In this document: piece after piece, positions 1 through 5,616 of the stretch
Layout of the letters: each line of letters opens with the position of its first letter
Position numbering within the stretch: the stretch's first letter is position 1
Assembly: GCA_018656255.1 (NCBI GenBank)
Contig: JABHYI010000202.1
Span: 1 to 5,616 of the forward strand
DNA length: 5,616 bases
Reading direction: 5' to 3'
Source: Bacteroidota bacterium
GTDB lineage: Bacteria; Bacteroidota; Bacteroidia; Flavobacteriales; Flavobacteriaceae
Notes under the pieces: model-generated
Seen by the model: the letters and a program-made list of their open reading frames with translations, nothing else
What the model was told of the DNA's origin: nothing
Database searches by the model: none
Position numbers and translations under genes: made by a program

Positions 1-474
1 GGTTTTAATTGTACCACCCTTTGTTATGATATACAAAAAGACCTAGGCAATAAAAATGCAACACAAGTATCTTTGCAAACATTACAAGAACAGGCAGATG
101 TACTAAGCCTGCACACTCCTTGGACTCCACAAACCAACAAAATGGTGGACGCAGCTTTTATAGCAAAGTTTAAAAAACCATTTTGGCTTATCAATACCGC
201 GCGAGGAAAAAGCGTGGTGACCAAGGATGTAGTTTACGCATTAAAATCTGGGAAAATACTAGGTGCGGCTCTGGATGTTTTAGAATATGAAAAACTGTCT
301 TTTGAAACATTATTTACAGATAAAATGCCCCTGGAGCTGGAGGAACTTCTGGCTATGGATAATGTTATTTTAAGCCCCCATGTTGCCGGATGGACTATTG
401 AGAGTAAAGAAAAATTAGCGCAAGTTATTGTAAATAAAATAGTGACAACATATAAACCAGACCCTAAGTTATAA
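1..474 (+). CDS. D-2-hydroxyacid dehydrogenase, NAD-binding, C-terminal part (5' end outside window)
   Basis: This is the last 157 residues of an NAD-dependent D-isomer-specific 2-hydroxyacid dehydrogenase, a soluble enzyme that interconverts 2-keto and D-2-hydroxy acids. The frame is open to base 1, so the TTG at 73 is an internal leucine codon and not a start. The glycine-rich Rossmann loop lies upstream of the window. What remains starts near the second Rossmann strand, whose end carries Asp10 (fragment numbering), the residue that usually selects NAD over NADP. The family's catalytic set is present: Arg68 in NTARG, Asp92 and Glu97 in the LDVLEYE stretch, and His127 in LSPHVAG. The usual Glu-Pro after the catalytic glutamate is Glu-Lys here. 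The family is normally a little over 300 residues, so roughly half is missing. Flavobacterial relatives are often annotated as phosphoglycerate dehydrogenase (serA-like), but the substrate cannot be read from this fragment. The DUF6428 gene follows after 43 bases on the same strand, so cotranscription is possible. Confidence 0.93.
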   Translation, partial: GFNCTTLCYDIQKDLGNKNATQVSLQTLQEQADVLSLHTPWTPQTNKMVDAAFIAKFKKPFWLINTARGKSVVTKDVVYALKSGKILGAALDVLEYEKLSFETLFTDKMPLELEELLAMDNVILSPHVAGWTIESKEKLAQVIVNKIVTTYKPDPKL

Positions 475-517
475 GCCTTACAGTTGAAATTAGGAGAAAA
501 CATCCAAATATTAAGCC

Positions 518-1009
518 ATGACTACACAAGAATTTTTTAATACCCTAAAAGAACATCCAGGAAAATCGTTGCTGTTTCAATACACTCCAGGGCAACTCGT
601 AGGAGCTAACTATCATATTACAGAAGTAAAACACATCACCGTAGACTCTGTAGATTGCGGCGCTAGAGAAGATTCCTGGAAAGAAACCATCATACAACTA
701 TGGGAAAGCCCCTCGGAGATAGGAAAGACAGATTTTATGAGTTGTCATAAAGCCTTAGCTATTTTAAATACCGTAGGAAAAATTAGGCCGTATACCAATA
801 CAAGCACTGTTCGTTTTGAATATAGTAATGCGCTGTTTCATACCGCACAATTATTTGTATCGGCAGTAGAGGTGACCAAAGACAGCTTACTGGTGCATCT
901 AGCTACTCAAAAAACTGCTTGTAAAGCAGAGGATATATGCGGGATTCCAGAAATAGAAAACACCCAATCACAAGCAAATAGTTGCGCACCTGGAAGTGGG
1001 TGTTGTTAA
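518..1009 (+). CDS. DUF6428 family protein with cysteine-rich C-terminal tail, arsenic-associated
   Basis: This encodes a 163-residue soluble protein with no signal peptide or membrane segment. I recognise it as the DUF6428 family, known mainly from Bacteroidota arsenic-resistance clusters, where it sits beside ArsR, arsenate reductase and an ACR3-type exporter. Its biochemical role is not established. The body (about residues 1-130) looks like one alpha/beta domain, with a conserved-looking segment VDCGAREDSWKET around 46-57. The tail is unusual: Cys135, Cys141, Cys156, Cys162 and Cys163, ending in CAPGSGCC. Cys47 and Cys76 lie in the body. Such closely spaced thiols would suit binding of As(III) or another soft metal, or redox exchange, but that is inference. 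The ATG at 518 is the first start in an otherwise closed upstream frame. An AGGAG at 492-496 lies about 20 bases before it, too far for a normal ribosome site. The arsenate reductase gene follows after 43 bases, which fits a two-gene transcription unit. Confidence 0.85.
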   Translation: MTTQEFFNTLKEHPGKSLLFQYTPGQLVGANYHITEVKHITVDSVDCGAREDSWKETIIQLWESPSEIGKTDFMSCHKALAILNTVGKIRPYTNTSTVRFEYSNALFHTAQLFVSAVEVTKDSLLVHLATQKTACKAEDICGIPEIENTQSQANSCAPGSGCC

Positions 1010-1052
1010 TAGACTTAAAAATAATATCTAACTCATAAAACAAATTAAAAAC

Positions 1053-1475
1053 ATGAAAAACATACTGGTACTTTGTACAGGTAATAGCTGCAGAAGCCAA
1101 ATGGCGCATGGTTACCTCCATCAAATTCTTGGAGATAAGGCAACTATCTATAGCGCAGGAATAGAAACACACGGTATTAATCCGGGAGCGGCCTTAGCCA
1201 TGAAAAAAGACGGAATTGATATTTCTAGTCATACCTCCAACAATGTAAATGAGTACCAAGAAATAGATTGGCATTACATCATCACCGTCTGTGATCATGC
1301 CTTTGAAAACTGCCCTTACATTGCGGCGCCTAACGCAGAAAGATTCCATCATGATTTTTATGACCCGTCAAAATTTACTGGAAATGCTCAACAAACCCAA
1401 GCTGCATTTATAAAAGCCAGAGAAGAAATAAAAAACTATTGTCTTGACTTTTCAAACACCCATTTTAATCTTTAA
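1053..1475 (+). CDS. arsC: Arsenate reductase, thioredoxin-coupled (low-molecular-weight phosphatase fold)
   Basis: This 140-residue cytoplasmic enzyme is predicted to reduce arsenate to arsenite using thioredoxin, as the Staphylococcus pI258 and Bacillus ArsC proteins do. The phosphatase-type P-loop CTGNSCR spans residues 8-14, with Cys8 as nucleophile and Arg14 as anion binder. The two relay cysteines that separate arsenate reductases from plain tyrosine phosphatases are present as Cys80 and Cys87. Their seven-residue spacing equals that of Cys82 and Cys89 in the pI258 enzyme. The acid loop follows as YDPS, with Asp104. The stretch IYSAGIETHGINP (32-44) is almost identical to the pI258 protein. 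The length is typical. The ATG at 1053 follows an A-rich leader of the Bacteroidota kind and starts a few residues before the P-loop, as expected. The 3' end overlaps the convergent aspartate kinase gene by 11 bases. No arsR or arsenite exporter is seen beside it, so any resistance role depends on genes elsewhere. Confidence 0.93.
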   Translation: MKNILVLCTGNSCRSQMAHGYLHQILGDKATIYSAGIETHGINPGAALAMKKDGIDISSHTSNNVNEYQEIDWHYIITVCDHAFENCPYIAAPNAERFHHDFYDPSKFTGNAQQTQAAFIKAREEIKNYCLDFSNTHFNL

Positions 1476-2721
1476 TAACCAACTGCACGGTCTCTCTACT
1501 TTCCTGTTTTAACAAAACCACCTTGTTTTTAATTAGAGACTTCACATCATTTAAAGAAGCGTGGCGGATGGTATAAAGAGTCACATCCTCATTCCAACTT
1601 ACCCTAAAGTTAGAGCGCAGTGAGCAGAGTAATACCTCAAGATTGTTGTATGTATCATCAATAACAACAGAAAAGCTAATGGCAGAGTTTTGAATCAAAG
1701 AAACTTTTATTTTATTTTTATCTAGTAATGTAAATACATCACTTATGTTTTTCTCTACTATAAAACTAAAGTCTAGTGAAGATAAGGAGAGTAAAACTTG
1801 TCTTTTCTTTAAAATAAAACAGGCTGTTTTTGGATCTAAGGTAACCCCTTTACCAACACAAGTACCTGGGCTTAGTGGGTCATAGAATGACTTCACAAAT
1901 AAAGGTATTTCTTTTTTCTGTAGCGGCTGTAAGGTTTTAGGATGTATCACAGATGCGCCATAAAAGGCCAACTCTATGGCTTCTCTATAAGAAATGTGAT
2001 GCAATAAGGTCGTGGTTTTAAAATACCTAGGGTCTGCATTTAAAACCCCAGGAACATCTTTCCAGATGGTAACACTTGCTGCGTTTAAACAGTAGGCAAG
2101 AATTGCGGCGGTGTAATCACTACCCTCTCTACCCAGAGTTGTTGTGAAGTTATTGGTGGCCTCTGCAGCCAAAAAACCTTGTGTTATTGTAATGCCTGTA
2201 GCAGGAATATTTTTGACAATCTGCTGCTTTGTAGTTTGCCAATCTACAGAGGCATCTCTAAAACTAGTATCTGTAACAATACAAGTGCGTATGTCTACCC
2301 AAGTGTTTTTTATGGCTTTTTGGGTTAAATATGCAGTTACTATCGTGGTAGAAAGAAGCTCACCATAACCCACCACCTGATCATATACATAAGCCTGGTT
2401 GGTAGATTTATTGGTCTGTAAAAAAGAAGATAATGTTGTAATTAATGTTTGTATTTGACTGAAAACTGGAGCGTTTAGATCTGTAAATATTTCCTTGGAA
2501 ACAGACCAGTGATATGCCTTAATATCTTCTATTGCTTGTTTTACTTTTGCAGGTTCTTGAAAATAAGAGTTTACAACACCCTCTAAAGCATTGGTCATTT
2601 TGCCCATAGCCGAGACAACGATTACAAGATTGGTATGGCCTGTTTGCTGTAAAACAGTAGCTACATTTTTTACCCCCTGAGCATCTTTTACAGAAGCGCC
2701 TCCAAATTTAAATACATTCAT
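1465..2721 (-). CDS. lysC: Aspartate kinase, monofunctional, with C-terminal ACT region
   Basis: This 418-residue enzyme phosphorylates L-aspartate to 4-phospho-L-aspartate, the first step toward lysine, diaminopimelate, threonine and methionine. The amino-acid-kinase domain covers about residues 1-290. It contains KFGGASV at 5-11 (canonical KFGGTS with Ala for Thr), GYGELLST at 118-125, GREGSD at 197-202, KDVPGV at 221-226 and YGASVIHPKT at 254-263. The remaining roughly 115 residues look like ACT-type regulatory sequence, with one recognisable repeat (about 309-357) and a more diverged second one. Feedback control by an end product is therefore likely, but the ligand cannot be told. No homoserine dehydrogenase domain is fused. 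I chose the ATG at 2721. A GTG at 2733 would add four residues, but relatives begin just before KFGG, and the GTG lies in a promoter-like element. The GNAT gene ends 29 bases upstream on the same strand, so the two may be cotranscribed. No other lysine-pathway gene is in the window. The symbol is by function; thrA/metL-type orthology is excluded by length. Confidence 0.92.
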   Translation of the reverse strand: MNVFKFGGASVKDAQGVKNVATVLQQTGHTNLVIVVSAMGKMTNALEGVVNSYFQEPAKVKQAIEDIKAYHWSVSKEIFTDLNAPVFSQIQTLITTLSSFLQTNKSTNQAYVYDQVVGYGELLSTTIVTAYLTQKAIKNTWVDIRTCIVTDTSFRDASVDWQTTKQQIVKNIPATGITITQGFLAAEATNNFTTTLGREGSDYTAAILAYCLNAASVTIWKDVPGVLNADPRYFKTTTLLHHISYREAIELAFYGASVIHPKTLQPLQKKEIPLFVKSFYDPLSPGTCVGKGVTLDPKTACFILKKRQVLLSLSSLDFSFIVEKNISDVFTLLDKNKIKVSLIQNSAISFSVVIDDTYNNLEVLLCSLRSNFRVSWNEDVTLYTIRHASLNDVKSLIKNKVVLLKQESRETVQLVIKD

Positions 2722-2732
2722 AGTGTTACTCA

Positions 2733-2740
2733 CAAAGCTA
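2733..2740 (-). promoter_or_regulatory. Candidate -7 promoter element for lysC
   Basis: Read on the - strand, these eight bases are TAGCTTTG, a full match to the Bacteroidota sigma-A -7 consensus TAnnTTTG. They lie 11 bases before the chosen lysC ATG, in the short gap after the GNAT gene. Transcription from here would begin only a few bases before that ATG and would exclude the upstream GTG as a start. No convincing TTG -33 element is visible at the usual distance, and an eight-base match can occur by chance in AT-rich DNA, so this is a weak call. Confidence 0.3.
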
Positions 2741-2750
2741 TATTTTAAAA

Positions 2751-3233
2751 TTAACTATTAGGGCTAATAAAATTAGACAATCCCTCTTGGTCAAATTGAG
2801 CTAAATACCAATCTTTTAATATTGTAGCTCCTGTTTTTTCGTAGAATTTTATGGCAGGGGTATTCCAACCAAGGACCACCCACTCTACTCTTTTAACATT
2901 AAAAGATGCTGCATACTCCATAACACTTTTATAAAGGGCCATACCAACACCCTGGCCTCGTTTAGACTCTTTCACAATTAAATCTTCTAGATGTACACTG
3001 CGTCCCTTCCAAGTAGAGAATCTAAAATAGCATAATGCCATCCCTACAATTTGATCCTCTAGCAAACAAACAAAACAAGTAAAAAGGGGCTGGCTACCAA
3101 AACCTTCAGCAACCAGCGTGTCTACGTTAATCTGCACAGCATTTGGTTGCTTCTCAAACACGGCAAGTTCTTTGATAAGCTCGAGTACCTCAGGCATATC
3201 CTCTTTCGTGGCTTTTCTTACAACAACACTCAT
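2751..3233 (-). CDS. GNAT family N-acetyltransferase, spermidine/thialysine acetyltransferase (SSAT)-like
   Basis: This 160-residue cytoplasmic protein belongs to the GNAT superfamily, which moves an acetyl group from acetyl-CoA to an amine. The acetyl-CoA pyrophosphate loop is RGQGVG at residues 92-97, after strand 4 (HLEDLIV, 81-87). Asn124 in WN and Tyr131 in FYEKTGA (130-136) are typical motif B residues; Tyr131 is in the place of the proposed general acid. The order WKG, LED, RGxGxG, WN, FYxxxGA, then a W-x-x-x-x-x-D end closely resembles eukaryotic diamine acetyltransferases (SSAT1 and SSAT2) and their bacterial relatives of about 160 residues. A small polyamine or lysine-like amine is thus a reasonable guess for the substrate, but it is not proven by sequence. 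The ATG at 3233 gives the usual N-terminus ([14 protein letters not shown]). The gene is divergent from fbp across 82 bases and is followed by lysC after 29 bases, so the two - strand genes may form an operon. A direct link to aspartate-family metabolism is speculative. Confidence 0.88.
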   Translation of the reverse strand: MSVVVRKATKEDMPEVLELIKELAVFEKQPNAVQINVDTLVAEGFGSQPLFTCFVCLLEDQIVGMALCYFRFSTWKGRSVHLEDLIVKESKRGQGVGMALYKSVMEYAASFNVKRVEWVVLGWNTPAIKFYEKTGATILKDWYLAQFDQEGLSNFISPNS

Positions 3234-3252
3234 TAGATCTGGTTTTGATACA

Positions 3253-3290
3253 CAAATATCGGTTCAATTTCTTAAAAAATGCGATATTTG
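3253..3290. promoter_or_regulatory. Perfect 9-base inverted repeat between divergent GNAT gene and fbp; candidate paired promoters or operator
   Basis: CAAATATCG at 3253-3261 and CGATATTTG at 3282-3290 are exact reverse complements separated by 20 bases. Each arm, read toward its own gene, contains GATATTTG, which matches the Bacteroidota -7 consensus TAnnTTTG except for the first base. Transcription would then start about 19 bases before the fbp ATG at 3316 and about 13 bases before the GNAT ATG at 3233. Clear TTG -33 elements are lacking in both directions; TTC at 3263-3265 is the best for fbp. The symmetry could instead be a regulator-binding site, or chance in AT-rich DNA. Confidence 0.4.
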
Positions 3291-3315
3291 CACTAAATTC
3301 CTTGAACAACTCAAT

Positions 3316-4314
3316 ATGTCAAATAAAAATAAAACATTAGGAGAATTTATTATAGAAAACCAAACAGAATTTAAATACTCCTCTGGCGAGCTTTCAAGAC
3401 TAATTAATTCTATCCGTTTAGCAGCAAAGGTGGTAAACCATGAAGTAAACAAAGCTGGTTTGGTTGACATTTTGGGGGCAGCAGGAGAAACAAATGTGCA
3501 AGGAGAGGATCAACAAAAACTAGATGTATACGCAAATGATGTGTTCATCAAAACATTGATTAACAGAGAAATTGTATGTGGTATTGCCAGTGAAGAAGAA
3601 GATGACTTTATAACCATTGTGGGTAGGAATGAAAAAAATGACAATAAATATATTGTTTTAATAGACCCCTTAGATGGATCTTCTAATATAGATGTAAACG
3701 TTTCTGTAGGTACTATTTTTTCTATCTACCGAAGAATTACTCCAGAGGGAACACCTGTAACAATTGATGATTTTTTACAGCCTGGAAACAAACAAGTTGC
3801 GGCAGGATATATTGTATATGGTACCTCAACAATGATTGTATACTCTACAGGACATGGGGTAAATGGCTTTACGTTAAACCCGGCTATTGGAACCTATTAT
3901 TTATCGCATCCTAACATGCAATTTCCAGAAAACGGAAGCATTTACTCTGTAAATGAAGGTAATTATGTGCATTTCCCACAGGGTGTAAAAGACTATATAA
4001 AGTATTGCCAAAAAGAAGAAGAGGACAGACCTTACACCTCAAGGTATATTGGGTCTTTGGTCTCAGATTTTCATAGAAATATGATTAAAGGAGGCATATA
4101 CATGTACCCAAACACCTCTAAGGATCCAAACGGAAAATTACGTTTATTATATGAGTGCAACCCAATGGCCTATATTGCAGAACAATCTGGAGGTAAAGCC
4201 AGTGACGGGTATACAAGAATACTAGATATCAAACCCACAGAGCTACACCAACGAGTGCCTTTTTTCTGCGGAAGCAAAAATATGGTAACCAAGGCAGAAA
4301 GCTTTATGAAGTAA
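3316..4314 (+). CDS. fbp: Class I fructose-1,6-bisphosphatase
   Basis: This 332-residue cytoplasmic enzyme hydrolyses fructose 1,6-bisphosphate to fructose 6-phosphate and phosphate, the committed late step of gluconeogenesis. The class I signature is complete. GEDQQKLD at 63-70 carries Asp70, ASEEEDD at 91-97 carries the metal-binding glutamates, and DPLDGSSN at 117-124 carries the metal-binding Asp117 and Asp120. Later come the substrate-binding segments around [14 protein letters not shown] (242-255) and [16 protein letters not shown] (278-293), with Glu280 as metal ligand. The length is normal for the family. I chose the ATG at 3316, which gives [12 protein letters not shown], the N-terminus expected from flavobacterial relatives. 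The frame stays open upstream to an ATG at 3118, but that extension runs antisense through the GNAT gene and has no family support. Magnesium dependence and AMP inhibition are common in class I enzymes, but the latter cannot be read here. The stop lies 12 bases from the end of the convergent acs gene, leaving no room for a terminator outside coding sequence. Confidence 0.97.
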   Translation: MSNKNKTLGEFIIENQTEFKYSSGELSRLINSIRLAAKVVNHEVNKAGLVDILGAAGETNVQGEDQQKLDVYANDVFIKTLINREIVCGIASEEEDDFITIVGRNEKNDNKYIVLIDPLDGSSNIDVNVSVGTIFSIYRRITPEGTPVTIDDFLQPGNKQVAAGYIVYGTSTMIVYSTGHGVNGFTLNPAIGTYYLSHPNMQFPENGSIYSVNEGNYVHFPQGVKDYIKYCQKEEEDRPYTSRYIGSLVSDFHRNMIKGGIYMYPNTSKDPNGKLRLLYECNPMAYIAEQSGGKASDGYTRILDIKPTELHQRVPFFCGSKNMVTKAESFMK

Positions 4315-4326
4315 CCATCTTAAAGT

Positions 4327-5616
4327 TTAAAGCGCATTTTCTTTAATATCTTTCACTACTTCTGGATTTAATAGGGTAGAAATATCTCCTAAATTATCGG
4401 TTTGTTTCTCGGCAATTTTACGCAAGATTCTGCGCATTATCTTTCCGCTTCTAGTTTTAGGCAAGCCCTGCGTGAATTGAATTTTATCAAGTTTTGCAAT
4501 AGCTCCAATCTCTAGGGCAATCTTTGCATTTATTTCTTTGCGGAGTTGGTCTTGATTTGTAACATCGGTGGTTTTTAGGGTTACATACCCGTAAAGAGCG
4601 GTCCCTTTTATATCATGAGCAAATCCTACAACAGCGCTTTCTGCAACCAAAGGGTGTTGATTTATAGCGTCCTCGATAGGAGCTGTGCCTAAATTATGGC
4701 CAGAAACTATAATAACATCATCTACTCTTCCTGTAATTCTATAATTCCCTTCAGCATCCCGAAGTGCTCCATCACCCGTGAAATAAACGTTTTTAAAGGC
4801 AGAGAAATACGTTTGTTTATACCGCTGATGATTTCCGTAAATAGTGCGCGCCATTGAAGGCCACGGAAAGGTGATACATAGTTTTCCTTGCCCCTGAGGC
4901 GTTGTAATTTGTTGTCCTGTGTCATCCATCAGGGCTAGTTTAATACCAGGCAGAGGCAGGGTTGCGTAGGTAGGAATTGTTTTTGTTATCCCTGGCAATG
5001 AAGTAATCATAATACCTCCCGTTTCTGTTTGCCACCAGGTGTCTACAATGGGCGCTTTATTTTTACCTATATGGTCATCATACCAGTGCCATGCTTCTTC
5101 GTTTATCGGTTCTCCAACAGTGCCAAGTACCTTTAAAGAAGATAGATCGTGTTTCTCTACTAGAGATAATGATTCTTTAGCCAGGGCTCTAATAGCTGTG
5201 GGAGCAGTATAAAACTGAGTGACCTTGTGTTTTGCAACTACCTCCCAAAAGCGTCCTGCATCTGGATAGGTAGGTACCCCTTCAAACATCAAAGAGGTAG
5301 CTCCGTTGGCCAAAGGGCCATACACAATGTAACTATGGCCTGTTACCCAGCCAATATCTGCAGTACACCAATACACATCTTTCTCTTGATACTGAAATAC
5401 ATTTTTAAATGAATAGGCGCTATACACCATATATCCAGCAGTTGTATGTACCATTCCTTTGGGTTTACCGGTAGATCCAGAGGTGTATAAAATAAATAAA
5501 GGATCCTCTGCATCCATAACCTCAGCCTGGCAAACAACAGAAGCGGCATCAAGTAGTGGTTGTATCCAATAATCACGGTTCTTGTGAAGGGTAATTTCGG
5601 TTCCTATTCTTTTCAC
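4327..5616 (-). CDS. acs: Acetyl-CoA synthetase (AMP-forming), C-terminal two thirds (5' end outside window)
   Basis: This enzyme makes acetyl-CoA from acetate, ATP and CoA through acetyl-AMP. The window holds 429 residues to the natural stop. The family is about 630-650 residues, so some 200 N-terminal residues are missing, and the GTG at the right edge is an internal codon. Motifs in fragment numbering: phosphate loop YTSGSTGKPKG (44-54), GWVTGHSYIVYGPL (89-102), YTAPTAIRAL (136-145), GEPIN (168-172) and WWQTETGG (194-201), whose Trp195 shapes a small acetate pocket. Next are FTGD (279-282), GRVDD with hinge Asp299, and PKTRSGKIMRRILRK (386-400) with Lys392. Lys392 is catalytic for adenylation and is the site silenced by acetylation in studied bacteria. 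The glycine loop reads SGHN (305-308) where enterobacterial enzymes have SGHR. The segment ALEIG (367-371) replaces RKEIG, so two arginines near the CoA/nucleotide site are changed. The wording resembles flavobacterial Acs as I remember it. It is convergent with fbp, and both serve growth on acetate. Confidence 0.96.
   Translation of the reverse strand: MKRIGTEITLHKNRDYWIQPLLDAASVVCQAEVMDAEDPLFILYTSGSTGKPKGMVHTTAGYMVYSAYSFKNVFQYQEKDVYWCTADIGWVTGHSYIVYGPLANGATSLMFEGVPTYPDAGRFWEVVAKHKVTQFYTAPTAIRALAKESLSLVEKHDLSSLKVLGTVGEPINEEAWHWYDDHIGKNKAPIVDTWWQTETGGIMITSLPGITKTIPTYATLPLPGIKLALMDDTGQQITTPQGQGKLCITFPWPSMARTIYGNHQRYKQTYFSAFKNVYFTGDGALRDAEGNYRITGRVDDVIIVSGHNLGTAPIEDAINQHPLVAESAVVGFAHDIKGTALYGYVTLKTTDVTNQDQLRKEINAKIALEIGAIAKLDKIQFTQGLPKTRSGKIMRRILRKIAEKQTDNLGDISTLLNPEVVKDIKENAL

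Noticed and set aside
73..75. TTG at 73 as a gene start for the dehydrogenase
   Set aside because: The same frame is open to base 1 and encodes the expected upstream Rossmann sequence, so this is an internal leucine codon of a gene cut by the window edge.
492..496. AGGAG as the ribosome binding site of the DUF6428 gene
   Set aside because: It is about 20 bases from the ATG, well beyond working distance, and other genes in the window show no Shine-Dalgarno sequence, as expected for this group.
903..1172. 89-codon - strand open frame across the DUF6428-arsC junction
   Set aside because: It overlaps two well-supported genes on the other strand, and its translation matches no family I recognise.
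2144..2368. 74-codon + strand open frame inside lysC
   Set aside because: It is wholly antisense to the conserved kinase domain and looks like a shadow frame; there is no leader or family support.
2722..2733. GTG at 2733 as the aspartate kinase start
   Set aside because: It adds only four residues not expected in the family and overlaps a promoter-like TAnnTTTG element. The ATG at 2721 places KFGG at the usual position.
3118..3315. In-frame N-terminal extension of fructose-bisphosphatase from an ATG at 3118
   Set aside because: It runs antisense through the GNAT coding sequence and its first residues are Ser/Thr-rich with no family resemblance. The expected FBPase N-terminus starts at the ATG at 3316.
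4320..4330. TTAAAGTTTAA palindrome as a bidirectional terminator between fbp and acs
   Set aside because: The arms are only five AT pairs with a one-base loop, too weak for an intrinsic terminator.
4722..5576. Several small open frames on both strands within acs (4722-4925, 5227-5412, 5343-5576)
   Set aside because: All lie inside conserved acetyl-CoA synthetase sequence in other frames and show no protein-like features.

Overview
This AT-rich window looks like chromosome from a member of the Flavobacteriia (Bacteroidota), inferred from protein sequence style recalled from that group. Supporting signs are the wording of fructose-bisphosphatase and acetyl-CoA synthetase, a DUF6428 protein next to an arsenate reductase, A-rich leaders without a well-placed Shine-Dalgarno sequence, TAnnTTTG-like promoter elements, and TAA as the stop codon of all seven genes. 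I see no tRNA, rRNA, insertion sequence, CRISPR array or phage gene. Coding density is very high and no gene-free stretch exceeds about 85 bases.

Layout, left to right. (1) On the + strand: the C-terminal half of a D-2-hydroxyacid dehydrogenase (cut by the left edge), a DUF6428 protein with a cysteine-rich tail, and a thioredoxin-coupled, low-molecular-weight-phosphatase-type arsenate reductase. The two gaps between them are 43 bases each. (2) On the - strand: a GNAT acetyltransferase followed by a monofunctional aspartate kinase. The aspartate kinase meets the arsenate reductase tail to tail with an 11-base overlap. (3) On the + strand: class I fructose-1,6-bisphosphatase, divergent from the GNAT gene across an 82-base region that holds a perfect 9-base inverted repeat. 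(4) On the - strand: the C-terminal two thirds of acetyl-CoA synthetase (cut by the right edge), ending 12 bases from the end of fbp.

Functionally the window is mostly core metabolism: acetate activation (acs), gluconeogenesis (fbp) and entry to the aspartate-family amino acids (lysC). A short arsenic-related pair (DUF6428 plus arsC) is present without arsR or an arsenite exporter in view. I do not see a clearly new biological system. The points most worth checking are the orphan arsenic pair and its cysteine tail, the mirrored promoter-like repeat between the GNAT gene and fbp, and two apparent arginine replacements in the CoA/nucleotide-binding part of acetyl-CoA synthetase.
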